Positions 8,112 through 16,783 of a DNA stretch of 38,734 nucleotides are shown here, one piece after another. The notes under the pieces were generated by a model, which saw only the letters and a list, made by a program, of their open reading frames with translations, made no database searches and was not told the origin of the DNA. Every line of letters begins with the position of its first letter. The first letter of the stretch is position 1. This stretch comes from an uncultured Atopobiaceae bacterium (GTDB lineage Bacteria > Actinomycetota > Coriobacteriia > Coriobacteriales > Atopobiaceae). The stretch lies in assembly GCA_944320385.1 (NCBI GenBank), contig CALUHH010000023.1, positions 1 through 38,734 of the forward strand. Direction: 5' to 3'. Made by a program: the position numbers and the translations under genes.

Positions 8112-8134
8112 CGTCGTCATCGGAGGTGGTCAGC

Positions 8135-9568
8135 ATGTCCGTCGTCAGCGCCGTTGCCGTCCCGCACCCGCCGCTCATCGTCCCCGGCGTGGGCCGCGGA
8201 CGCGAGCGAAAGATCCAGGCCACCGTCGACGCCTACCGCGAGGCGGCGCGCCGCGTCGTCGCCGCGGAGCCGCAGACCATCGTCATCTCGAGCCCGCATA
8301 CCGCGATGTACCTCGACTACCTGCACATCGCTCCGGGTCCGGACGCGCGCGGCACGTTCGCGCAGTTCGGGGACGCGGCGGACGGCGCACGCGTGACCTA
8401 CGACGAGGAGCTCGTCGAAGCCCTCTGCCGCGTTGCGCACGAGGAGGGCCTGCCCGCCGGCACCGCCGGCGAGCGCGAGCACGACCTCGACTGGGGCGTC
8501 CTCGTTCCGCTGCACTTCATCGACGCCGCCGCGGACGAGCTGCGCGCCGCCGGGCGCGAACCTGCCCCCTACCGCGTGGTGCGCCTGGGCATCTCCGGCC
8601 TCTCCCCGCTCGAGCACTACCGCATGGGCCAGCTCGTCCAGCGCTGCGCCGCGCAGCTGGGTCGGCGCGTCGCCTACGTGGCGTCCGGCGATCTCTCGCA
8701 CAAGCTCGCGGCAGACGGCCCCTACGGGTATGCGCCCGACGGCCCCGTCTTCGACGAGCTCGCCTGCCGCGCGCTCGGGACCGGTGCCTTCCTCGACCTG
8801 CTCACGGCCGACCCCGGCCTCTGCGAGCGCGCCGCCGAGTGCGGGCTGCGCTCCTTCCAGATCATGGCCGGCGCGCTCGACCGTACGCCCGTCACGGCCG
8901 AGCTGCTCTCGCACGAGGGCCCCTTCGGCGTGGGCTATGGCGTCGCCGTCCTCACGCCCGCGGGGCCGGAGGGCTCCGACCCCACCCGCGCCTTCGACGA
9001 GGCCTACGCGTCCTGGCACGCCGCCGACATGGCCCGCCGCCGCGCCGGCGAGGACGCCTACCTCGCGCTGGCCCGTGCCTCGCTCGAGCATCGCGTGCGC
9101 ACGGGGCGCCGCCTGAGCGAGCTGCCCCCGGACCTTCCGCCCGAACTTCTCGCCCGTCGCGCCGGGGCGTTTGTCTCCCTCAAGAAGAACGGCCAGCTGC
9201 GCGGGTGCATCGGCACCATCGCGCCCGCGCAGGCGTGCCTCGCCGAGGAGATCGTCGCCAACGCGGTCTCGGCCGGCTGCCACGACCCGCGCTTCCCGCC
9301 CGTCACCGCCGCGGAGCTCCCCGAGCTGGTCTACGACGTGGACGTCCTCGGCGAGCCGGAGCCCGCCGCCGGCCCGGAGGAGCTCGACCCGCAGCGCTAC
9401 GGCGTCATCGTGAGCGCGCCCGGCGGTCGCCGCGGCCTGCTGCTGCCCCGGCTCGACGGCGTGGACACCGTCGACGAGCAGCTGCGCATTGCCGCGCGCA
9501 AGGGCGGCATCGACCTCGGCGAGCCCGGCGTGCGGCTGGAGCGCTTCGTGGTGGAGCGTCACGAATGA
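8135..9568 (+). CDS. AmmeMemoRadiSam protein A: LigB/Memo-like plus AMMECR1 fusion
   Basis: A 477-aa two-domain protein. Residues about 1-270 form the class III extradiol-dioxygenase/Memo-like domain (AVAVPHPPLIVPGVGRG near the start, SSPHTAMYLDY, YVASGDLSHKL). Residues about 300-477 form an AMMECR1 domain with the family hallmark LKKNGQLRGCIGT and HDPRFPPVTAAELPEL. Together with the downstream radical SAM gene this is the AmmeMemoRadiSam system, conserved in archaea and anaerobic bacteria, whose biochemical role is unknown. The ATG follows GGAGGTGG at 8122-8129. The stop overlaps the next start as ATGA, which indicates translational coupling. Confidence 0.9.
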   Translation: MSVVSAVAVPHPPLIVPGVGRGRERKIQATVDAYREAARRVVAAEPQTIVISSPHTAMYLDYLHIAPGPDARGTFAQFGDAADGARVTYDEELVEALCRVAHEEGLPAGTAGEREHDLDWGVLVPLHFIDAAADELRAAGREPAPYRVVRLGISGLSPLEHYRMGQLVQRCAAQLGRRVAYVASGDLSHKLAADGPYGYAPDGPVFDELACRALGTGAFLDLLTADPGLCERAAECGLRSFQIMAGALDRTPVTAELLSHEGPFGVGYGVAVLTPAGPEGSDPTRAFDEAYASWHAADMARRRAGEDAYLALARASLEHRVRTGRRLSELPPDLPPELLARRAGAFVSLKKNGQLRGCIGTIAPAQACLAEEIVANAVSAGCHDPRFPPVTAAELPELVYDVDVLGEPEPAAGPEELDPQRYGVIVSAPGGRRGLLLPRLDGVDTVDEQLRIAARKGGIDLGEPGVRLERFVVERHE

Positions 9569-10464
9569 GCGGCCCAGACGCCCGGCCGGCCGAGAAGAAC
9601 AGCGCGCTCGCCTGCACCACCTGCCCGCGACGCTGCCGGCTCGCCCCCGGCGCGCTCGGGGCCTGCCGCGCGCGGCGCAACGTGGGCGGCGCCATCGTGG
9701 CGGAGAGCTACGGCCGCGTGACCTCCCTCGCGCTCGATCCCGTGGAGAAGAAGCCGCTCGCACGTTACCTCCCCGGAACGCTCGTGGTCTCCGTCGGCAG
9801 CTACGGCTGCAACCTGACCTGCCCGTTCTGCCAGAACTGGGAGATCGCGCAGGCGGGCGAGAAGGACGTGCGCTGGCGCACGGTCGCCCCGGACGAGCTC
9901 GTGGCGGCGACGCTCGAGGCGCGGCGGCGCGACCCGCGCGTCTTCGGGATCGCCCACACCTACAACGAGCCGCTCGTGGCCTGGGAGTACGTGCGCGACT
10001 GCGCCGAGCTCGCGCACGAGGCGGGCCTGGCCAACGTGCTCGTGTCCAACGGCTGCTGCGAGCCCGGGGTCCTCGACGCGCTCGACGGCCTGATCGACGC
10101 GGCGAACATCGACCTCAAGGGGTTCTCCGACGCCTTCTATGCGTCGTGCGGAGGGACGTCGCGCTCGCTCGCGTGCGTGCGGGGCACGATCGAGCGGCTC
10201 GCCGCCGACCCGCGCTGCCACCTCGAGGTGACGACGCTGGTGGTCCCAGGGATGAACGACGGCGAGGCCGAGATGGAGGGGCTCGCGTCGTGGCTCGCCA
10301 GCCTCGACGGCGGACGTGCGCGCGAGACCCTCACGCACCACGTGACGCGCTTCTTCCCGCACTGGCGCCTGACGGACCGCGGCCCCACCCCGGTCGCCGA
10401 CGTCTACCGCCTGGCCGACGTGTCGCGCCGCCACCTCGCCCACGTCTTCGTGGGCAACTGCTAG
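9565..10464 (+). CDS. AmmeMemoRadiSam system radical SAM protein
   Basis: A 299-aa radical SAM enzyme. The iron-sulfur motif is C82-x3-C86-x2-C89 in YGCNLTCPFCQNW. Four more cysteines near the N-terminus (CTTCPRRC, C34) are typical of this subfamily, which resembles pyruvate formate-lyase activases. AHTYNEPLVAWEY and LVSNGCCEP are also family landmarks. The product presumably works with the LigB/AMMECR1 fusion encoded just upstream, sharing the ATGA overlap. The last base of its TAG stop is the first base of the 52-bp palindrome. Confidence 0.92.
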   Translation: MSGPDARPAEKNSALACTTCPRRCRLAPGALGACRARRNVGGAIVAESYGRVTSLALDPVEKKPLARYLPGTLVVSVGSYGCNLTCPFCQNWEIAQAGEKDVRWRTVAPDELVAATLEARRRDPRVFGIAHTYNEPLVAWEYVRDCAELAHEAGLANVLVSNGCCEPGVLDALDGLIDAANIDLKGFSDAFYASCGGTSRSLACVRGTIERLAADPRCHLEVTTLVVPGMNDGEAEMEGLASWLASLDGGRARETLTHHVTRFFPHWRLTDRGPTPVADVYRLADVSRRHLAHVFVGNC

Positions 10465-10570
10465 GCATTCAAAAGGGGACAGGTACAGAACCCCAGGTAA
10501 AACCTGTCAAAAGTGGATCACTTTTGACAGGTTTTACCTGGGGTTCTGTACCTGTCCCCTTTTGAATGCC
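10464..10570. terminator. Perfect 52-bp palindrome, bidirectional terminator or REP-like element
   Basis: Arms 10464-10515 and 10519-10570 are exact reverse complements over 52 bp with a 3-nt loop GAT. The arms contain AAAAGGGGACAGGTACAG and AACCTGTCAAAAGTG, and are much richer in A and T than the neighbours. It sits between the stop codons of the convergent radical SAM and PurF-like genes, and the T/A tracts could serve termination on both strands. Its perfection and foreign composition also suggest a mobile palindrome of the REP/RAYT kind. Confidence 0.85.
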
Positions 10571-10578
10571 CGCGACGG

Positions 10579-12000
10579 CTAGTCGCGGCCGCTCCAGCAG
10601 TAGGTGCAGACCTTCTTGCGGTCGATGCCGATGGCCTCGAGCATGCCGTCGAGGCTCTGGAACTCCAGCGAGTCGAAGCCCATCTCCTCGCAGATGGAGC
10701 GCAGCAGGCAGCGGCCGCGCTCGGTGCGACCGTCGGCGTACTCGTCGAGGTGCTTCTCGCCCTCGTCGCCCTCGAGCTCGCGGACCTTGCGACGCGCGAT
10801 GAGCTCGTACTCGGAGCGGCTGCGGGAGAACGAGAGGAACTTGCAGCCGTACATGATCGGCGGGCAGGCGGAGCGCATGTGGACCTCGGCCACGCCCGTG
10901 TCGCGCAGGAAGTCGATCGTCTCGCGCATCTGTGTGCCGCGGACGATAGAGTCGTCGACGAGCAGCAGGCGCTTATCGCGGATGAGCTCGGGCACCGGGA
11001 TCTGCTTCATCTTGGCCACGCGGTTGCGGACCTCCTGGTTGGCGGGCATGAAGGAGCGCGGCCAGGTGGGCGTGTACTTGACGAAGGGACGCGCGAGCGG
11101 CACGCCGGACTCGTTGGCGTAGCCGATGCCGTGCGGCAGGCCGGAGTCGGGCATGCCGGCAACGTAGTCGACCTCGGGGAGCAGCCCCTGCTCGCGCTCG
11201 TCGCGCGCCATGATGGCGCCGTTGCGGTAGCGCATGCACTCGACGTTCACGCCCTCGTAGTTGGAGTTGGGGTAGCCGTAGTAGACCCAGAGGAAGGCGC
11301 AGATGCGCATCTCGTCGCGCGCCGGGGAGAGCGTCTCGTAGCCGTCGGCCGTGATCTTGACGATCTCCGCGGAGCCGAGCTCGTACTCGTCGGCGTAGCC
11401 GAGCTTGCCGTAGGCAAACGACTCAAAGGAGACGCAGTAGCCGTCGTCGTCCTTGCCAATGAGGACGGGCAGGCGGCCCATGGCGTCACGCGCGGCGATG
11501 AGCTCGCCGGACTCCGTCATGATGAGCAGCGTGAGCGAGCCCTCGATCTGGTCCTGGGCATAGCGGATGCCCTCGACGATGCTCGCCTGGGAGTTGATGA
11601 GCGCGGCCACGAGCTCGTTGACGTTGACCGCACCGGAGCCCATGGCGCCAAACTGGTGGCCGGCCTCCTCGAAGCGCGCCACGATCTCGTCGGCGTTGGC
11701 GATGGCGCCCACCGTGGAGATGGCATAGACGCCCAGGTGGGAGCGAACGAGCAGCGGCTGCGGGTCGGAGTCGGAGATGCAGCCCATCGCGCAGGTGCCG
11801 GAGAGCTCTGGCAGGTCGTGCTCGAACTTGGTGCGGAAGGGAGTGTTCTCGATCGAGTGAATCTGGCGGTTGAACCCGCCGCCCGGACGGCACGACACCA
11901 TGCCGGCGCGTCGCGTGCCGAGGTGCGAGTGATAGTCCACGCCAAAGAACACGTCGAGTGCGACGTCACGGTGAGAAACAGCGCCAAAGAACGCTCCCAT
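10579..12000 (-). CDS. PurF-like phosphoribosyltransferase lacking the glutaminase cysteine
   Basis: A 473-aa homologue of amidophosphoribosyltransferase, the first enzyme of purine synthesis. The C-terminal half has an intact PRPP loop, LLLVDDSIVRGTQ at 346-358, and PDSGLPHGIGYA. The N-terminal half has the class II glutamine amidotransferase fold (DYHSHLGTRRAGM, SGTCAMGCISD), but the protein begins MGAFFG where PurF begins MCGI: the catalytic Cys2 is Gly. The start is secure, because GAGGAGGT lies 4 nt upstream. It therefore cannot hydrolyse glutamine by the usual route and may use ammonia, another partner, or do something else. A C-terminal CTYC pair could bind metal. It is transcribed divergently from enolase. 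Confidence 0.85.
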   Translation of the reverse strand: MGAFFGAVSHRDVALDVFFGVDYHSHLGTRRAGMVSCRPGGGFNRQIHSIENTPFRTKFEHDLPELSGTCAMGCISDSDPQPLLVRSHLGVYAISTVGAIANADEIVARFEEAGHQFGAMGSGAVNVNELVAALINSQASIVEGIRYAQDQIEGSLTLLIMTESGELIAARDAMGRLPVLIGKDDDGYCVSFESFAYGKLGYADEYELGSAEIVKITADGYETLSPARDEMRICAFLWVYYGYPNSNYEGVNVECMRYRNGAIMARDEREQGLLPEVDYVAGMPDSGLPHGIGYANESGVPLARPFVKYTPTWPRSFMPANQEVRNRVAKMKQIPVPELIRDKRLLLVDDSIVRGTQMRETIDFLRDTGVAEVHMRSACPPIMYGCKFLSFSRSRSEYELIARRKVRELEGDEGEKHLDEYADGRTERGRCLLRSICEEMGFDSLEFQSLDGMLEAIGIDRKKVCTYCWSGRD

Positions 12001-12059
12001 GCTACCTCCTCGTACGGCGGTGGCGCCCCCGAGAGCCATCCGCGCCCGTTAACCTCACC

Positions 12060-12065
12060 AGTATA
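12060..12065 (-). promoter_or_regulatory. Candidate -10 of the PurF-like gene
   Basis: TATACT on the minus strand at 12060-12065, 60 nt before the ATG. There is no good -35. A GTTAAC site lies at 12048-12053. Confidence 0.4.
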
Positions 12066-12077
12066 CGCGAAGCCCTC

Positions 12078-12126
12078 TGTGACGGCGGGGACGTGGCGCA
12101 GTCGACGACGCATCCCCGCCGTCACA
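12078..12126. promoter_or_regulatory. 14-bp inverted repeat in the divergent eno/purF-like promoter region
   Basis: TGTGACGGCGGGGA at 12078-12091 and TCCCCGCCGTCACA at 12113-12126 are perfect inverses separated by 21 nt. The repeat lies midway between a TATACT on the minus strand (12060-12065) and a TATACT on the plus strand (12155-12160), so it could be an operator serving both genes. Confidence 0.5.
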
Positions 12127-12154
12127 TTCCCGGTCTAGAACAAGTTAACACGGG

Positions 12155-12160
12155 TATACT
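12155..12160 (+). promoter_or_regulatory. Candidate -10 of eno
   Basis: TATACT, 42 nt before the enolase start, flanked by GTTAAC at 12144-12149 and 12173-12178. The -35 is not recognisable. Confidence 0.45.
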
Positions 12161-12177
12161 CAAGGGGTAAGAGTTAA

Positions 12178-13491
<1,314 letters not shown>

Positions 13492-13532
13492 CGCGGGCGC
13501 GGCCGGGGACCCGGCCGGCTGGCAAACCTCGA

Positions 13533-13587
13533 CCGGGCCGGGCGCACGGTCCTTCTCCCCATGCCGTGCGCCCGGCCCGGGCATTTT
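13533..13587 (+). terminator. Rho-independent terminator of eno
   Basis: CCGGGCCGGGCGCACGG at 13533-13549 pairs perfectly with 13564-13580 (17 bp, 14-nt loop) and is followed by CATTTT. Confidence 0.85.
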
Positions 13588-13688
13588 GCCGACAAGGGCC
13601 GATGGCCGCGTCCCGTGCGCCGCCTCGCCGCGCGCCGCGCCGGAGCGCGCTATCCTTATGTGAGCATACGCAACGGACGGGAGCCTCC

Positions 13689-14879
13689 ATGAGCGAGAAG
13701 TGCATTCTGGTCGGTCAGTCGGGCGGGCCAACCGCCGCCATCAACTCGAGCCTCGCGGGCGTGATCGCCGCCGGGATCGAGGCGGGGGTCCGCGTGGAGG
13801 GCATGCGCTACGGCATCCAGGGCTTCCTCGACGGCCGCTCGGTGCGACTCGACGAGGCCTTCGCCAACCCCGTCGACCTCGAGCTCCTGCGCAACACGCC
13901 GTCGAGCTGGCTGGGGAGCTGCCGCTACAAGCTCCCCTCCCCCGCCGACGACGAGGCCACCTACCAGCGCCTCTTCCGCCGCTTCAAGGAGATCGGCGCC
14001 GCAGCGGTGCTCTACATCGGCGGCAACGACTCCATGGACACCATCGCCAAGCTGGGCGCCTTTGGCCACGAGTACGGCAGCGACATCCGCTTCATCGGCG
14101 TGCCCAAGACCATCGACAACGACCTCGTGTCCACCGACCACACCCCCGGCTACGGCAGCGCCGGACGCTTCGTCGCCACCGCCATGAACGAGATCGCCTA
14201 CGACGCGGACGTCTACGACCTCAAGAGCGTGACCTTCGTCGAGATCATGGGCCGCGACGCCGGCTGGCTCGCCGCGTCCTGCTCGCTCGCGCTCGCCCGG
14301 CCCGACATCGTGCTGCTGCCCGAGGTCCCGCTCGACGAGAAGGCACTCATCGACCGCATCGCCCAGCTCCTGGAACAGAAGAACACCGTGATGGTGGGCG
14401 TGAGCGAGGGCGTGCGCACCCCCGACGGCACGCTCGTCTGCGAGCGCGCGGCCACGGGCGTGGGCACCGACGAGTTTGGGCACCTCGCCACCCTCTCCGG
14501 CGCGGGGCGCTACCTCGCCGCGCTCGCCAAGGAGCAGCTCGGCTGCAAGACCCGCGCCGTCGAGCTCTCCACGCTGCAGCGCTGCGCGAGCTACGTCGCC
14601 AGCCAGACCGACCTCGACGAGGCCTTTGAGCTGGGCCGCGCCGGCGTGCGTGCCGCGCTTGCGGGCGAGACCACGAAGATGTGCGCGCTCGAGCGCGTGG
14701 CGGACGACCCCTACGAGGTCCGCACGAAGCTCGTCGACGTCCTCGCGGTGGCCAACCAGGTCAAGCACGTGCCGCGCGAGTGGATCTCCGAGGACGGCCT
14801 GGACGTCACCGACGAGCTCATGGCCTACATGCGCCCGCTCGTCGGCGAGCTCCCCGCCCAGCTCGCACCGATCGGCTAG
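13689..14879 (+). CDS. pfp: PPi-type 6-phosphofructokinase
   Basis: A 396-aa phosphofructokinase phosphorylating fructose 6-phosphate. The N-terminal GQSGGPTAAINSSLAG loop binds the phosphoryl donor. Two positions argue for pyrophosphate rather than ATP as donor: Asp114 in GGNDSMDT (111-118), where ATP enzymes have Gly, and Lys140 in VPKTIDND (138-145). EIMGRDAGWLAA and GTDEFGH are also family landmarks. The start is the ATG after GGGAG; upstream in-frame ATGs fall in the eno terminator. Use of PPi would fit the regulated pyrophosphatase at 311. The donor call is from motif knowledge, not assay. Confidence 0.88.
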   Translation: MSEKCILVGQSGGPTAAINSSLAGVIAAGIEAGVRVEGMRYGIQGFLDGRSVRLDEAFANPVDLELLRNTPSSWLGSCRYKLPSPADDEATYQRLFRRFKEIGAAAVLYIGGNDSMDTIAKLGAFGHEYGSDIRFIGVPKTIDNDLVSTDHTPGYGSAGRFVATAMNEIAYDADVYDLKSVTFVEIMGRDAGWLAASCSLALARPDIVLLPEVPLDEKALIDRIAQLLEQKNTVMVGVSEGVRTPDGTLVCERAATGVGTDEFGHLATLSGAGRYLAALAKEQLGCKTRAVELSTLQRCASYVASQTDLDEAFELGRAGVRAALAGETTKMCALERVADDPYEVRTKLVDVLAVANQVKHVPREWISEDGLDVTDELMAYMRPLVGELPAQLAPIG

Positions 14880-14905
14880 GTCGCGGCGAGCGGCGGCCCC
14901 AAACG

Positions 14906-15322
14906 CTAGCGCTGCAGGTGCATGCAGGTCTGGGTGACGCGCGCGACGGGCGTCCCCAGCTCGTCGGTCACCAGGCAGTTGTAGAACGCCAGCGTGCGCC
15001 CGTTCTTGTCGACATCCGCCGTGGCGATGAGCTTGTTGCCCTTCGCCGCGCTCATGAACTCGATCGAGCTGCTCACGGACACCGTGACCGACTCGCCCAC
15101 GTTGGAGGCAACAGCAAAGGCGAGATCAGCCACCGTGAAGATGGCGCCTCCCATCACGCCGCCCTTCTCGTTGCGGTGACCGGGCGTGATGTCAAACTCG
15201 GTGACCGCGTGCCCACGGGCCGCCTCGACCACGCGGCAGCCGCACGCGTCGGTGGCAAAGCGGTCGTTCTTGAAGACCGACTGAACCTCCTCGAGGGAGG
15301 CGTTCTCATCTAGCAGGGCCAT
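14906..15322 (-). CDS. PaaI/YdiI-type hotdog thioesterase
   Basis: A 138-aa hotdog-fold protein, probably an acyl-CoA thioesterase. HRNEKGGVMGGAIFTVADLAFAVA is the family core: H..N..G...GG, followed by the helix with the catalytic Asp. SSSIEFMSAAKGNKLIATADV follows, as in PaaI. The start overlaps the end of the upstream pentapeptide-repeat gene by 13 nt, with GGAGGA inside that gene, so translation is likely coupled. The acyl substrate is unknown. Confidence 0.85.
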   Translation of the reverse strand: MALLDENASLEEVQSVFKNDRFATDACGCRVVEAARGHAVTEFDITPGHRNEKGGVMGGAIFTVADLAFAVASNVGESVTVSVSSSIEFMSAAKGNKLIATADVDKNGRTLAFYNCLVTDELGTPVARVTQTCMHLQR

Positions 15323-15993
15323 TCGTCCTCCTTGACGTTGATGCCGAGAAGCCCGATGAGCTGCGCCGCCTGGCCCGCGCTCACCGTGGCGCCGCGCAGC
15401 TCGCGCAGGTCCGCCGAGACGCGCAGGCCCGCGATCTCACAGGTGGAGAGGTCCATGCCCGCGAGACTGGAGCGAAAGACCGTGGCACGCGTGAGGTCAC
15501 AGCGGTCGAGCGCGACGTGGCGCAGCCGGGCTGAGTAGACGTTTGCCTCCGAGAGGTTGGTCTCGCTGGCCGCGAGGTGCTCGACCGTGGCCTCGGAGAG
15601 GTCGCAGTAGCCAAACTGACTGTCCGCGATGCTGACGCCGGTGAGGCGAGACTTGAGAAAGCCCAGGCCAGGGGCCGAGCAGGACCTGAAGTCGCAGCGG
15701 TTGAGCCAGGAGCGGCCCATGTCGCACCCGGTGAAGCGGCAGCCCGAGAACAGCACGTCGGTGAACGTGCAGTTGGAGAGGTTCACGCCGTCAAACTGAC
15801 AGCTGCGAAAGATCACGTTCTCAAAGACGGTCCCGTTGGCGGCGACGTCGGCGAGCTCCAGGCCGGAGAAGGCCGTGTTGCTCACGTGGGCGTCGTCCGC
15901 GGCGAGGCGCTCGAGCAGCTCGTCTCTGGTCATGTGCTCGCCGAGGTCATCGCGGACCTGCGCGAACCCCTTAGGCACCCTAGACCGTGTCAT
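15310..15993 (-). CDS. Pentapeptide-repeat protein
   Basis: A 227-aa protein with about 25 consecutive pentapeptide repeats between residues 40 and 205 (CDFRSC, LSEATVEHLAASETNLSEAN, CDLTRATVFRSSLAGMDL), which fold as a right-handed quadrilateral beta-helix. Some such proteins mimic DNA and shield gyrase; others have unrelated roles, and nothing here decides between them. Many Cys residues occur in the repeats. The ATG shares its A with the TGA of a preceding 17-codon ORF (TGATG), and no separate ribosome site is visible, so its translation probably depends on that ORF. Confidence 0.85.
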   Translation of the reverse strand: MTRSRVPKGFAQVRDDLGEHMTRDELLERLAADDAHVSNTAFSGLELADVAANGTVFENVIFRSCQFDGVNLSNCTFTDVLFSGCRFTGCDMGRSWLNRCDFRSCSAPGLGFLKSRLTGVSIADSQFGYCDLSEATVEHLAASETNLSEANVYSARLRHVALDRCDLTRATVFRSSLAGMDLSTCEIAGLRVSADLRELRGATVSAGQAAQLIGLLGINVKEDEWPC

Positions 15994-16046
15994 CAGCGCG
16001 CCTGCGCAATCTTCATGTTCTCCGCGCAGAACTCACGTGTCAGCAT
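15993..16046 (-). CDS. 17-aa upstream ORF coupled to the pentapeptide-repeat gene
   Basis: MLTREFCAENMKIAQAR has an excellent ribosome site (AGGAGGGG) and ends TGATG, the A being shared with the next ATG. It is either a coupling leader peptide or the stump of a longer gene: EFCAEN is the conserved opening of many CutC proteins, so a deleted cutC is possible. That comparison is from memory and rests on six residues. Confidence 0.55.
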   Translation of the reverse strand: MLTREFCAENMKIAQAR

Positions 16047-16264
16047 GCTCCGCCCCTCCTGTCTGCCCACTCGCCCAGTATGCCACGGCCGCCAACCAAA
16101 ACCCATCCGCACCCGGTTGATAACTAGAAGGCAAGTACGAGGCAAGTAGAATTAGGTCATGTCGGCGAACATATCCGCAGGTAGGCGCCTCACGGAAGAA
16201 TCGAAGCCCCTTCCCAGGACCCCGATTTGTGATTCTGAGGCAACTAGAAGCGAGCGCGCTGGAA

Positions 16265-16627
16265 CTACAGCAGCGCCGCCTCCCACTCCGCCTCGCGGAA
16301 GCCCACGAGCACGAAGTCCTCGCCCACCACGATCGGGCGCTTGACCAGCATGCCGTCCTCGGCGAGCAGCGCAAAGGCGTCGGCGTCGGAGAGCCCGGCG
16401 TCGAGAAGGGCCTTGACGTTGCGCTCGCGGTAGAGGCGGCCGCTCGTGTTGAAGAAGCGACGGACGGGCAGGTCAGAGCGCTCTTGCCAGGCGGCCAGCT
16501 CGTCGGCAGTGGGGTTGTCCTCGACGATGTGGCGATCCGTGTAGGAGACGCCGCGCTCGTCCAGCCACGCCTTGGCACGACGGCAGGTGCTGCACTTGGG
16601 ATATTCAACAAAGAGCACGTCAGACAT
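16265..16627 (-). CDS. ArsC/Spx-family protein
   Basis: A 120-aa thioredoxin-fold protein of the ArsC/Spx/YffB family. It has a CSTCRRAK active-site motif near residue 12 (the CxxC form typical of Spx and YffB-like members), YTDRHIVEDNPTADEL, an RRFFNTSG segment and LVKRPIVV near the C-terminus. Family members are arsenate reductases or, as Spx, thiol-stress regulators that bind RNA polymerase; this one cannot be assigned between them. The ATG follows AAAGGA. A longer frame upstream to 16741 lacks a ribosome site. Confidence 0.85.
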   Translation of the reverse strand: MSDVLFVEYPKCSTCRRAKAWLDERGVSYTDRHIVEDNPTADELAAWQERSDLPVRRFFNTSGRLYRERNVKALLDAGLSDADAFALLAEDGMLVKRPIVVGEDFVLVGFREAEWEAALL

Positions 16628-16783
16628 GGTGTTTCCTTTCAAGGGTGCGTCCTTGGGCCAAGTGTAGCACGCGCGGGGGACCGGCGGATGAAACGGCAAA
16701 CCTCGCACGACGCGCATTTTTGGACGCATGTTAACGCTCACAATGGCCGATATGCGAGGTTAGCGGAAGTACAGTTCGCCCGA

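Noticed and set aside
16081..16264. Possible small gene or attachment site between the pentapeptide-repeat and ArsC-like genes
   Set aside because: No coding pattern, repeat or strong hairpin seen.
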